Of a stretch of DNA of 58,994 nucleotides, positions 16,091 to 25,237 are shown one piece after another (positions within the stretch are counted from its first letter, which is position 1; every line of letters begins with the position of its first letter). Under the pieces are notes generated by a model. The model was not told the origin of the DNA. It was given only the letters and a program-made list of their open reading frames with translations, and searched no databases. The stretch spans positions 1-58,994 of the forward strand of contig NZ_PGVE01000058.1 in assembly GCF_002860255.1 (NCBI RefSeq), read 5' to 3'. Source of the DNA: Neobacillus cucumis (GTDB lineage: Bacteria; Bacillota; Bacilli; Bacillales; Cytobacillaceae). Made by a program: the position numbers and the translations under genes.

Positions 16091-17224
16091 ATGATTCAAA
16101 TCACTAAAATTCAATTATTTATGCTCGTTATGTTATTTGAAGTGGGAAGCACAACCCTCTTTGCATTAGGAATCGGTGCTAAACAGGATGCTTGGCTGTT
16201 GGTTTTACTAGCATTCTTTATCAGCACAGGTCTAATTTGGGCCTATACACAATTCCCAAGAATTTGTCCTGAACAAGATTTTTCCGAAATACTTAATGAA
16301 GCAGTAGGAAGAAAATTAGCCATTCCATTGTTGTTCATATACGGGGCCTATTTTTTCGACAGCGCCAGTTACAATTTTTTTGAATTTGGGGCACTGATTA
16401 AAATGTCTGCATTGCCGATGACACCTATTCTCGTTATCCTTTACTTTTTTATGCTCGTATCGATTTACATTCTATCGTTAGGTTTTGAAGTTTTAGCAAG
16501 AACCGGAGAAATTTTATTGCCAGTTTTTATTATTTTTATGATTACGATTTATGTTTTTACCATGTTTTCAGGTCAATTTGATATCAATGAGATACTGCCT
16601 ATTTTAGGCAATGGAATAAAACCGCTTTTAGGGAAAACATTATTTGACGTTGTGCTTTTCCCTTTTGGTGAGCTTGTCGTTTTTATCATGTTTTGGCATT
16701 TTGTAAGTAAGCAGGAAGGCATTCGAAAAATTACTTTTATAGCAGTGGCGCTTTCAACATTTTTAATTATCTTTTCACTCATTATCATGCTTTCTATTAT
16801 GGGGCCAGATCTTACAGCCAATACGGAAATTCCATTATTACAAACGATCCTATCTATTAATATCGCTAACTTTTTCACGAATTTAGACTTATTAGCCGTT
16901 TTAATCATGTTTATCGGCGGTTTTTACAAAATGAGTTTGCATTTTTACGGCGGTGTCCTTGCACTTACCTGGATATTTAAAATTAAAAATATTAGATGGG
17001 TGATTCTTGCTATAGGATTGATCTTCCCGATTTGGAATAACCTGCGATTTGAAAATATTGCTTATCACCGCTGGCTCGGTTTTGAGGTTCACCCGTATGT
17101 AATGGCCATGATCAACCTTATGACCATATTATTATTAATCGTTATTTTTCTAAAGAAAAAAGTGATGATCTTAAAAAAGAGGAGAAAGAGTGATGCTAAT
17201 TCTACAAGTAATCAGGAAAGCTGA
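16091..17224 (+). CDS. Spore germination permease, GerAB/GerKB family
   Basis: 377 aa with ten hydrophobic segments, the APC-superfamily B subunit of a GerA-type germinant receptor in the spore inner membrane. Start set at ATG 16091 behind GAGGTGG; the open frame begins at TTG 16025. The N-terminal KIQLFMLVMLFEVGSTTLFALGIGAKQDAWLLVLLA is diagnostic. Its A and C partners lie immediately downstream on the opposite strand (gerAC ends at 17321), an unusual convergent split of a normally A-B-C operon. Confidence 0.92.
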   Translation: MIQITKIQLFMLVMLFEVGSTTLFALGIGAKQDAWLLVLLAFFISTGLIWAYTQFPRICPEQDFSEILNEAVGRKLAIPLLFIYGAYFFDSASYNFFEFGALIKMSALPMTPILVILYFFMLVSIYILSLGFEVLARTGEILLPVFIIFMITIYVFTMFSGQFDINEILPILGNGIKPLLGKTLFDVVLFPFGELVVFIMFWHFVSKQEGIRKITFIAVALSTFLIIFSLIIMLSIMGPDLTANTEIPLLQTILSINIANFFTNLDLLAVLIMFIGGFYKMSLHFYGGVLALTWIFKIKNIRWVILAIGLIFPIWNNLRFENIAYHRWLGFEVHPYVMAMINLMTILLLIVIFLKKKVMILKKRRKSDANSTSNQES

Positions 17225-17324
17225 TCTACTAAGTAACATCATATTATTCGGAAGTTCCATGTTTATTTTAGTCTTTCTCCTGTTGATTGCTGTCCATTTG
17301 TTCACATTAATGTTTAAGCGTTAA
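17193..17324 (+). CDS. Single-helix micro-protein coupled to gerAB
   Basis: 43 aa. It begins inside the 3' end of the gerAB-type gene with GAGGAGAAAG 5 nt before ATG, and ends 4 nt into the convergent gerAC gene. One membrane helix (LFGSSMFILVFLLLIAVHLF). Small D-subunit membrane proteins are known to modulate Bacillus germinant receptors, but those have two helices; relation here is only by position. Confidence 0.6.
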   Translation: MLILQVIRKADLLSNIILFGSSMFILVFLLLIAVHLFTLMFKR

Positions 17325-18487
17325 TTTTTGGCTTGGGATGGTCCTCGCATTAATCCGGTCGATTTAATTTTAAAATGAACATTGACTGTATAGGGAACTT
17401 CAGCAAACCGATCATTCCAATCTTCTTTTACTGCATTCCATACTTTTGGTTCTTCTTTGTTTAAAGCTCTTCCAAATCCAAAAATATCAGCATGGAATTC
17501 TTTTTGCGCTTTTTCTATCGCTAATTTGATATCTTTTTCGATTTGCTTATTCATTTTTTCTTCCGTCTTCTTCATATGTTCAAGTCTTTTTGTATTGTCT
17601 TCAAGAGATGTCGTCACTTCCTGTTCGGTGATAATCCCTTCAGCTTTCACGTTAATGGTAAAAGAGATTTCTTTTCCTTTCACCGTTGGCTTAATGGATG
17701 TGTCGGCTTTTTTCACTTCAACCGATTCATATCGGTTTTCATTTACAGGGGAGGGGAGGGATACTGCTCCCGATTGTACTTCACTTTTGCACCATCGATA
17801 GCCGATTGTTTGATGTTCATTTAAGTATCCAACTAATTTATCCTTATTAAAAACAGCTCCGCCGGACAGTTTTACATGTTTTTTTGAAAATTTGTCTTTC
17901 TCAATTTTTAATACCCCAACCACGGGTTCAATTCCGCTTCCAATCGACTCTTTATAAAAATTAAGAAGATTGATTTGGGTTCCTTTTAAATGAAATTTCG
18001 TATCCTCAATCATATCTCTTATTCGGAATGCAGGGATGGATTCGATTCCTCCTGTTTCTATTCCCAAAATCTCACTTGCTGGTGTATTCTTTGCAATACA
18101 CACGAACACATACCCCCGTACTTCTTTCCCGCGCTGAAAAAAGTCAAGTACTGGCAACAGTCCTTCTTTTGCCAAGGTTTCCCCAATCACAATCACTTTG
18201 GTATGGGCATAAAATCCTTTACGGTCGAATTCTAGATTGGAGTTCCGTATGGCTTCAAAAATGGTTTTTCCCGTTGTAACCGCTTTTTCAACGGGCTTTT
18301 CGGAACTGGGCATTTGGGTACTGATTGCCCCTGGTCTTAGCATTTGTGTGGAAACAATAAATTCCCCGGAATCCGGATCTTTATCAATGGCAACTCCCAT
18401 TACGATTCCCAGCTGCTTTAATTCAGTCCTGTCCCAGCAACCTGTCAATAGCAATAAGCAAATACAACAGAAAACCGCCTTTTTCAT
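17321..18487 (-). CDS. Spore germination lipoprotein, GerAC family
   Basis: 388 aa lipoprotein with lipobox LLTGC (Cys17) followed by the family hallmark CWDRTELKQLGIVMGVAIDKD. The C subunit of GerA receptors anchors to the outer face of the spore inner membrane. Overlaps the upstream gerAA gene by ATGA, so the two are translated together. Confidence 0.94.
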   Translation of the reverse strand: MKKAVFCCICLLLLTGCWDRTELKQLGIVMGVAIDKDPDSGEFIVSTQMLRPGAISTQMPSSEKPVEKAVTTGKTIFEAIRNSNLEFDRKGFYAHTKVIVIGETLAKEGLLPVLDFFQRGKEVRGYVFVCIAKNTPASEILGIETGGIESIPAFRIRDMIEDTKFHLKGTQINLLNFYKESIGSGIEPVVGVLKIEKDKFSKKHVKLSGGAVFNKDKLVGYLNEHQTIGYRWCKSEVQSGAVSLPSPVNENRYESVEVKKADTSIKPTVKGKEISFTINVKAEGIITEQEVTTSLEDNTKRLEHMKKTEEKMNKQIEKDIKLAIEKAQKEFHADIFGFGRALNKEEPKVWNAVKEDWNDRFAEVPYTVNVHFKIKSTGLMRGPSQAKN

Positions 18488-20088
18488 ACCTGACCTTCAC
18501 CTTCATCTTCATCCTTTTTGGGAGTATTGGGTTTGTTTCCATAACCCGATCTTTTCGAGTTCTTCCAAGTGATCGATTGCGGCCGGGAATGAAAAAGCCA
18601 AATCGGCAAGCGAATAATCGAATCCTTCCATTCACTCCAAATAATTGGCGCCTGAGGTGTTAAATAGGGGGTGCCAAAAGACCTAAGAGAGCATAAATGG
18701 CCCAGAATAATCATAAAACCCATTAATATTCCATATAAACCCAATGAGCCTCCTAATATCAACAAAAGAATTCTCGATAAAATAATGGCATCATTAAATG
18801 CAGGTACCACAAACCCGGCAATCCCTGTAATCGCAATCCCAATGACCATGGCCGAGCTGACCAAACCTGCTTGAACGGCTCCTTCTCCAATAACTAGGGC
18901 ACCAACAATGCTAATCGCCGAACCTACAGGTCTTGGCATCCTTACTCCTGCCTCTCTCAGAAGTTGAAAGGTGATTTCCATTAACAAGGTTTCAATAAAA
19001 ATAGGGAAGGGAACACGTTCTTCCCCAGCAGCCATTGTTGCCAACAAGAGTGAAGGAACCATCTCTTGATGATAGGTGGTAAGGGCGATATAAAAGGGCG
19101 TGGCCGCAACAGCAATGAATAGGGCTAATAATCTTAATAATCGAATGACTGAGGATAAATAAGGCCGGGAGTAATAGTCCTCTCCTACTTGTAACCCCTC
19201 GATAAATAGGAAGGGAACGGTCAAGACAAAGGGTGTCCCATCACAGAGTATTGCCACTCTTCCTTCTAGTAATTTAGAAGCAACTTTATCAGGTTTCTCG
19301 CTATTTCCCACAGAAGGGAAAATCGAATAGGGGTTGTCCTCGATAAATTGTTCTACATATCCTGATTCCAATATGGAATCCACATTGATACGCTGCAGCC
19401 GGGTACGTACCTCTTCCACAACCTTTTCATTGGCAATCCCTTCAATGTAGCCTATACGAATACTTGTCTTGGTCTGTTTGCCGAGCTTAATATTTTCAAA
19501 CTTTAAATGGTGGTTGTTAATTTTTCTGCGAATTAACGCAGTATTGACCTTTAACACTTCATTAAAACCTTCACGTGATCCTCTTACACTTGATTCAGTA
19601 TCAGGCTCGCTTACATTCCTTGTTTCAAAACCTTGAGTACTCATAGCGAGAGCCGAATCAAATCCATCTATAAAAAGGATCGTCTTTCCGGTCAAGACAC
19701 TGTCAATAACTTGATCTATCATATTTAGCTCTTGCATATCTGCCGTGTGAATAATCCTATTTCTTATCAGGGTAAGTAAATTGCTTTGATCCAAGTGTTG
19801 AGGTGAAGAGTTGGGCTCCATTAACGGCTTTAATATATTTACATTGATATAATCTTCATTCACTATTCCATCTAAATAACAAATAAAAACCTTATATGTT
19901 TTTTGGTTCAGAAACTCAAACTCTCTATAAAGGATATCATCCGTTTTTCCAAAAATATTTTTTAATAAAGAAAGGTTTTCAGCCAAGTTTTTATCAATAT
20001 ATTCGTAAGTTATGACAATCTGCTCATTTTGTTTAGAAGATAGGTTTTGAGGAAGGATTTTCTTTAAAGATTGAAATAAACTTCGCAT
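18484..20088 (-). CDS. Spore germination protein, GerAA family
   Basis: 534 aa A subunit. Long soluble N-terminal domain (about 1-290) then a membrane domain with family motifs VAILCDGTPFVLTVPFLFIEGLQVGEDYYSRP and PIFIETLLMEITFQLLREAGVRMPRPVGSAISIVGALVIGEGAVQAGLVS. GAGGAAACT site before ATG. The proline-rich basic tail ends in an acidic EDEGEGQV. First gene of a gerAA-gerAC operon lacking a B gene in line; the B gene is convergent at 16091. Confidence 0.95.
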   Translation of the reverse strand: MRSLFQSLKKILPQNLSSKQNEQIVITYEYIDKNLAENLSLLKNIFGKTDDILYREFEFLNQKTYKVFICYLDGIVNEDYINVNILKPLMEPNSSPQHLDQSNLLTLIRNRIIHTADMQELNMIDQVIDSVLTGKTILFIDGFDSALAMSTQGFETRNVSEPDTESSVRGSREGFNEVLKVNTALIRRKINNHHLKFENIKLGKQTKTSIRIGYIEGIANEKVVEEVRTRLQRINVDSILESGYVEQFIEDNPYSIFPSVGNSEKPDKVASKLLEGRVAILCDGTPFVLTVPFLFIEGLQVGEDYYSRPYLSSVIRLLRLLALFIAVAATPFYIALTTYHQEMVPSLLLATMAAGEERVPFPIFIETLLMEITFQLLREAGVRMPRPVGSAISIVGALVIGEGAVQAGLVSSAMVIGIAITGIAGFVVPAFNDAIILSRILLLILGGSLGLYGILMGFMIILGHLCSLRSFGTPYLTPQAPIIWSEWKDSIIRLPIWLFHSRPQSITWKNSKRSGYGNKPNTPKKDEDEGEGQV

Positions 20089-20395
20089 TTAGTTTCCTCT
20101 TTCAATTTTAATGAATGGTTTTCTGTTATTATTTGTAAATGGTTAGGAATCATTCTTTTTTCCACTGGCGGATTTTTTCCTTATTAATTTACAAAAGAAA
20201 ATGAGATTAAGTTTGTGGCTGTAAACCCCTTGTATGTTAAGAAAACCAAAGAACTGGATGATAACAGAAATAACTATGCCATATAAAGACACCCTATGAC
20301 AAAGTATGCAGGTATGACTCAGTGGACATAAAATCCTCCCTATGGATGCATACTATATTTATTAAAATATCTTAATGAATTGGGGTTTTTTGAAA

Positions 20396-20533
20396 ATGGA
20401 TGAAATAAGAAATACTAATCAAGTAGAAGAAGTAAATAAACGCCTTAAGGATATTCCGAAGGAAGTCGAAGCAAGAAGTATTGAAAATCAGCCTCAAACT
20501 GGTAAAAATGAGAAAGCGATCGAACCGTTTTAA
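20396..20533 (+). CDS. Possible 45-aa hydrophilic protein
   Basis: ATG ORF of 45 codons, highly charged and helical (NQVEEVNKRLKDIPKEVEARS), weak ribosome binding site (TTGGGG). A strong terminator sits 57 nt downstream. Coding status uncertain. Confidence 0.4.
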   Translation: MDEIRNTNQVEEVNKRLKDIPKEVEARSIENQPQTGKNEKAIEPF

Positions 20534-20588
20534 GAACATAATCCTGTAGGTAAGACTCAGGTCTGATCTGGCGTGGAGAACAATAAAA

Positions 20589-20632
20589 ATAAAAAACATT
20601 GAGGTCGTACCTCAATGTTTTTTATTTGCTAA
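20589..20632. terminator. Strong bidirectional terminator
   Basis: AAAAAACATTGAGGT-CGT-ACCTCAATGTTTTTT; T-runs on both sides. Serves the small ORF on + and the aldo/keto reductase on -. Confidence 0.9.
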
Positions 20633-20639
20633 ATAGGTA

Positions 20640-21512
<873 letters not shown>

Positions 21513-21696
21513 TTATTTTCTGATGATATAATTAAATTTTAAAAAGAACTTCGACTCCCTTATTATGCAATAAGTGAAAAAGAAACCCTTAACCCATTCC
21601 TACCAAATCATTGCCTAATTCTCTTAAAGCACTTACGAAACAGACGAATATAAATTAAACTGAAACTAACAAGTATTAAAAAACAAGGAGGGTCTT

Positions 21697-22614
21697 ATGT
21701 CTAAGGAAATCTATACACAGCAGGTAGAACTTGCCCAACTTATTGAGCGTTACACAGAACGGGATGGTTCTCACATGACTGCTATTCCATCTTTATTTTT
21801 CTCTCGTTACTCTGATGCAGCCGGACCATTTTACGGTGTATATAAGCCTTCCTTATGCATTGTGGTTCAAGGGATGAAGGAGGTATTTCTATCACAAGAG
21901 CTCTTTAGGTACGGTCCTGCCGATTACCTTGTTGCATCCGTTAACCTTCCAATAACCGGACAAGTTACAGAAGCCTCTTCTGAAGTCCCTTACCTGGCTC
22001 TAAAACTTGAATTTACTCCGAATGAAATATTGGAGGTGCTTCGTGAATTCCAAATGGAAGCTGAAAAGAAGGAAAATGCTAAACGAGGGATGTATGTCAG
22101 CAAAATAGAGCCATCTTTGTTAGACGCGGTAACAAGATTAGCCCGTTTGCTAGATAATCCCGAAGACATTAAGGTACTTGCTCCTTTAATTAGGAAAGAA
22201 ATCATCTATCGGGTGCTTCAAGGAGAAAATGGGGGTGTGCTAAAACAAATAGCAATAGAAGGAAGCTCTACCTTTCAAATCAGTGACGTGATTGAACATA
22301 TCATGAATCATTATGAAAAGTCTTTCAAGATTGAGGAACTTGCGGGAATAGCAAATATGAGTGTTTCTTCCCTTCATCGGCACTTTAAAGAGGTAACCGC
22401 GATGAGCCCCATTCAATTCCAAAAACAACTGAGACTTCAAGAAGCTCGGAGCCTGTTACTTTCTGAATCAGCTGATGCAACAGATGCGGCATTCCGGGTT
22501 GGCTATGAAAGTCCATCACAATTCAGCCGTGAATATTCCCGTATGTTTGGGTTGCCGCCAAAAGAAGATATCAAGCGCCTAAGGGAGGACTATGACAAAA
22601 CGATAAACGCGTGA
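21697..22614 (+). CDS. AraC family transcriptional regulator
   Basis: 305 aa. N-terminal AraC_N/cupin-like domain (FYGVYKPSLCIVVQGMKEVFLSQELFRYGPADYLVASVNLPITGQV) and C-terminal double helix-turn-helix (FKIEELAGIANMSVSSLHRHFKEVTAMSPIQFQKQLRLQEAR ... AAFRVGYESPSQFSREYSRMFG). Members next to oxidoreductases usually regulate them; the divergent aldo/keto reductase is the likely target. AAGGAGGG site before ATG. Confidence 0.92.
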   Translation: MSKEIYTQQVELAQLIERYTERDGSHMTAIPSLFFSRYSDAAGPFYGVYKPSLCIVVQGMKEVFLSQELFRYGPADYLVASVNLPITGQVTEASSEVPYLALKLEFTPNEILEVLREFQMEAEKKENAKRGMYVSKIEPSLLDAVTRLARLLDNPEDIKVLAPLIRKEIIYRVLQGENGGVLKQIAIEGSSTFQISDVIEHIMNHYEKSFKIEELAGIANMSVSSLHRHFKEVTAMSPIQFQKQLRLQEARSLLLSESADATDAAFRVGYESPSQFSREYSRMFGLPPKEDIKRLREDYDKTINA

Positions 22615-22617
22615 ATC

Positions 22618-22645
22618 CCCTCCAAAATGGCTGGGGCTTTTTTTG
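22618..22645 (+). terminator. Terminator after AraC gene
   Basis: CCCC-rich/GGGG-rich stem (TCCCCTCC...GGCTGGGG) followed by CTTTTTTT. Confidence 0.6.
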
Positions 22646-22758
22646 TGGAGGATAGTGCCACATTACATCATCCCCCCCTAAAACCAGGTAATAAGTATAA
22701 AAAGTATAAGGTATTCAATAATAAGATTGTTGACTAACATAACTAACGGAGGGACTAG

Positions 22759-23238
22759 ATGATGAAGAAGGGCTTAATCTTATTTGCAATCCTTATATTT
22801 AGCCTTGATTTGGCTGGATGTACCAGAAATAACGTCAATAAAAATGATGTGACAAAGAACAACATCACCACCAACAGGAACAATAATGTTATTGATAATC
22901 GTTCTAAGATGAGAGTGGCCGATGATGCAGCTGAAAAAATAGCAGACTTGCCAGAGGTGGACACGGCAAATGTGATTGTGACAGAAAATAATGCGTATGT
23001 AGCTGTAAAGCTTTCCTCTGAATCCCGAAATAAGGGGACTAAGAATATTGAGCATAAGATTTCACAAAGAGTTAAATCTACTGATCGTGATATTGATCAT
23101 GTTTATGTATCGGAAAACCCTGATTTTTATGATCGAATGAACACATACGCGTCAGATATTCGTAACGGTAAACCAGTTTCAGGTTTCTTTAATGAATTTA
23201 CTGAAACCATTCGCAGAGTATTCCCAAAGGCTAAATAA
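22759..23238 (+). CDS. YhcN/YlaJ family sporulation lipoprotein
   Basis: 159 aa. Lipobox LAGC (Cys21), Asn-rich linker (about 24-52), then the YhcN/YlaJ domain RVADDAAEKIADLPEVDTANVIVTENNAYVAVKL. These are spore-membrane-associated lipoproteins made during sporulation, some affecting germination. ACGGAGGGAC site before ATG; terminator at 23244. Confidence 0.92.
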   Translation: MMKKGLILFAILIFSLDLAGCTRNNVNKNDVTKNNITTNRNNNVIDNRSKMRVADDAAEKIADLPEVDTANVIVTENNAYVAVKLSSESRNKGTKNIEHKISQRVKSTDRDIDHVYVSENPDFYDRMNTYASDIRNGKPVSGFFNEFTETIRRVFPKAK

Positions 23239-23243
23239 AATGG

Positions 23244-23279
23244 AAAAATGCTTGGCATAGGCTAAGCATTTTTTTTTAT
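23244..23279 (+). terminator. Terminator after YhcN gene
   Basis: AAATGCTT/AAGCATTT stem with T9 tail. Confidence 0.85.
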
Positions 23280-23308
23280 AGGTAAAATTCCTCTTTCACC
23301 CAGTTTAT

Positions 23309-23791
23309 TCAAGAAGTTATTTTTACTAGTTTTTTATTTGTAATTAATTTTAAGAACCATGGAAAGAAGAACTTATAGGTTATAAAATAAACAGGTACCC
23401 CATACCATGTTTCCCAGTTTTTATTTTTCATGTATCCGACTTTCACTAAGCCTAATTCTAATATAAAAGATACTAATGTAAAGCTAATGGCAAAAATCCA
23501 TCTTTTTGAAGAGCTATAAAAATTAACATAAATGACAGCTATACAAGCAGGAACAAAGCTAAGTAGAACGGCATCGCTAAGCTCAGTAGTATTACTCTTT
23601 GCAAGGTCAAATAAATCAAATATCGACCCTGCAATAGAATCGGAAATCCAGGTTAAATGTCCAGCTACTCCCAAAGTAACTAATATTCCTGCCCATGTTA
23701 GATTTTTTTTAGGCATCCATATCACAATAAATATTAAAATAAGGAATAATATCCAAACGTACCATTCACCTTTGTACTTCATAAATTCCAT
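23309..23791 (-). CDS. CBO0543-like membrane protein
   Basis: 160 aa from the ATG at 23791, chosen over 23821 because GTTAGGTGA lies 8 nt upstream. Five hydrophobic segments and a C-terminal NWETWYGVPVYFITYKFFFPWFLKLI similar in style to other small Bacillus membrane proteins in this window. Function unknown. Confidence 0.65.
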   Translation of the reverse strand: MEFMKYKGEWYVWILFLILIFIVIWMPKKNLTWAGILVTLGVAGHLTWISDSIAGSIFDLFDLAKSNTTELSDAVLLSFVPACIAVIYVNFYSSSKRWIFAISFTLVSFILELGLVKVGYMKNKNWETWYGVPVYFITYKFFFPWFLKLITNKKLVKITS

Positions 23792-24053
23792 AAAAAAATC
23801 ACCTAACCCTCTTTTGCCCAATTAAGCACCAAATTTATCCTTTGTAAATTGGTTCTAAAATATTCTCAATTCTCTTGAACTAAGCACCCTTCGTTGAAAA
23901 TGAAAAAATGGCTGCCCAAATAACAGCCATTCTCTAAAACAATTTTTGGATATTTTCCTTTTTGATAGCAAATGAATTTTTGTTACACAAATGACATATT
24001 CGTAATGATGGTGTCATATAATTTATCAATCACATAGGAAGGAGGAGAGACCC

Positions 24054-24239
24054 ATGGATAACCGGATTTTCTTATTCCTTGCTACCATTTTATCTGGTTT
24101 TGCACTTATAAAAGTTCCTTTAGCTGATTCTTTTCTCGAAAGCGTTTCACCCGTTACAGATATCCTTGGCATTTTAACCGTTTTAGTCTTTTCACTAGTC
24201 TTAATTTATAAGGGTGTAAAAGGCTTGTTTAGTAAGTAA
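24054..24239 (+). CDS. Small two-helix membrane protein
   Basis: 61 aa with helices at about 5-20 and 36-53, ending in a basic KGVKGLFSK. Excellent GGAAGGAGGAGA site before ATG and a terminator right after the stop. Family not recognised. Confidence 0.75.
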   Translation: MDNRIFLFLATILSGFALIKVPLADSFLESVSPVTDILGILTVLVFSLVLIYKGVKGLFSK

Positions 24240-24249
24240 ATAAGGATTG

Positions 24250-24285
24250 AGGAAAGCACTCTATCGGTGCTTTTCTCTTTTTTAT
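24250..24285 (+). terminator. Intrinsic terminator
   Basis: GAAAGCAC/GTGCTTTTC stem followed by TCTTTTTTATTTTT. Confidence 0.85.
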
Positions 24286-24372
24286 TTTTACGGCAAGTCC
24301 AGAATAGGAGGGAAGCAAAATAAACGTAGATTGTCTATGAAGAAAAGGAGGTGAGGGGAATTCCTTATTCTC

Positions 24373-24549
24373 TTAAAGGACTACATAATTTTTATGAGAA
24401 ACAATTGTCCTATTGTTTTCAAAGTATTTACCTGAGAAATTTTCTAGAATTTCAATTACGACCGAGTTCTCACCGACTTTCTCCACCTTCCCTTTAATGC
24501 CATTAATCGAAACAATATTGTCTCCTACCATTGCCTTTTTCAAAAACAT
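24373..24549 (-). CDS. DUF2187 (YkvS-like) small protein
   Basis: 58 aa with a KOW-like SH3 fold pattern: GDNIVSINGIKGKVEKVGENSVVIEIL. This is the DUF2187/YkvS family of Bacillus, function unknown. AAGGAGTGG 4-5 nt before ATG. Confidence 0.85.
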   Translation of the reverse strand: MFLKKAMVGDNIVSINGIKGKVEKVGENSVVIEILENFSGKYFENNRTIVSHKNYVVL

Positions 24550-24643
24550 GATACCACTCCTTACAAATTATTTATTTACTAGGCATTTTACATGGAAAAA
24601 GGCAGTAAGTCATAGAAACTGTCAGATGATCTTCCATAGAAAA

Positions 24644-24692
24644 GCAGAGGGACGGTTCTCATGCTTCCGAAGCATGGGAACCGTCCCTCTGC
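24644..24692. repeat. REP hairpin 1 (full)
   Basis: GCAGAGGGACGGTTC...GAACCGTCCCTCTGC: inverted arms of the GGGGACGGTTCTC family around CATGCTT-CCG-AAGCATG. Outer arm GCAGAG/CTCTGC pairs perfectly. Leftmost copy in the window. Confidence 0.93.
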
Positions 24693-24827
24693 TTCCACGC
24701 TTCGATTTTTGTCGAGGATTGATAGGTTTTTAAATGGAAAGAAAATGATAGAATGGATTGCAACTGAATATTGTGAGGGTGGCCGTTGTCGGTCTTCTTT
24801 TCTCTTATTGAGAAAGGGGGTGATTAA

Positions 24828-24971
24828 CTGGAAACTTTTCTTGAGCTTCTGCTAGAGGTTCTAAAAGGAATTTTGCGTGAGGTTAGCGCTTATTTCTTTC
24901 GGAAGAACGTGTTAGAAAACAGGAAAACCACCCTACGCCGTCGCAAGCAAAAGGGTGGTTCGCAAAAATAA
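24828..24971 (+). CDS. Cationic micro-protein with probable CTG start
   Basis: 47 codons from CTG. AAAGGGGGTGAT, an almost perfect anti-SD match, lies 4-6 nt upstream and no ATG/GTG/TTG is available in frame. Sequence: hydrophobic or amphipathic N-half (LETFLELLLEVLKGILREVSA) and very basic C-half (TTLRRRKQKGGSQK). I remember similar short basic ORFs in Bacillus genomes. The 3' part of the ORF contains a perfect AACCACCCT/AGGGTGGTT inverted repeat, and a terminator follows. Role unknown; a membrane-active toxin-like peptide is one possibility. Confidence 0.5.
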   Translation: METFLELLLEVLKGILREVSAYFFRKNVLENRKTTLRRRKQKGGSQK

Positions 24972-25009
24972 TTACTAAGACAACCACCGCCCTGACGGAA
25001 GAGGTTGCA

Positions 25010-25041
25010 AGAGAAGTGTTAGCAGCACTTCTCTTTTTTAT
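25010..25041 (+). terminator. Intrinsic terminator
   Basis: AGAGAAGTG-TTAGCAG-CACTTCTCT followed by TTTTTTA, closing the unit with the cationic micro-protein. Confidence 0.85.
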
Positions 25042-25237
25042 TATATATCCATTATATACAAAAACATTCCCATTTAAAAGCTATTACATAGGGTTTACTT
25101 TTGCCACTAAAGACCCTTGTGCCTTCCTTTTATGAAAAGTAATTTTTTTGTAAAAATATAAAAATTCTCTATTCAGAACGTCGGTTGAATGGTATAATTT
25201 ACCTGTTTTTAATACTTTAGGACTAGGGAGGACCTAT

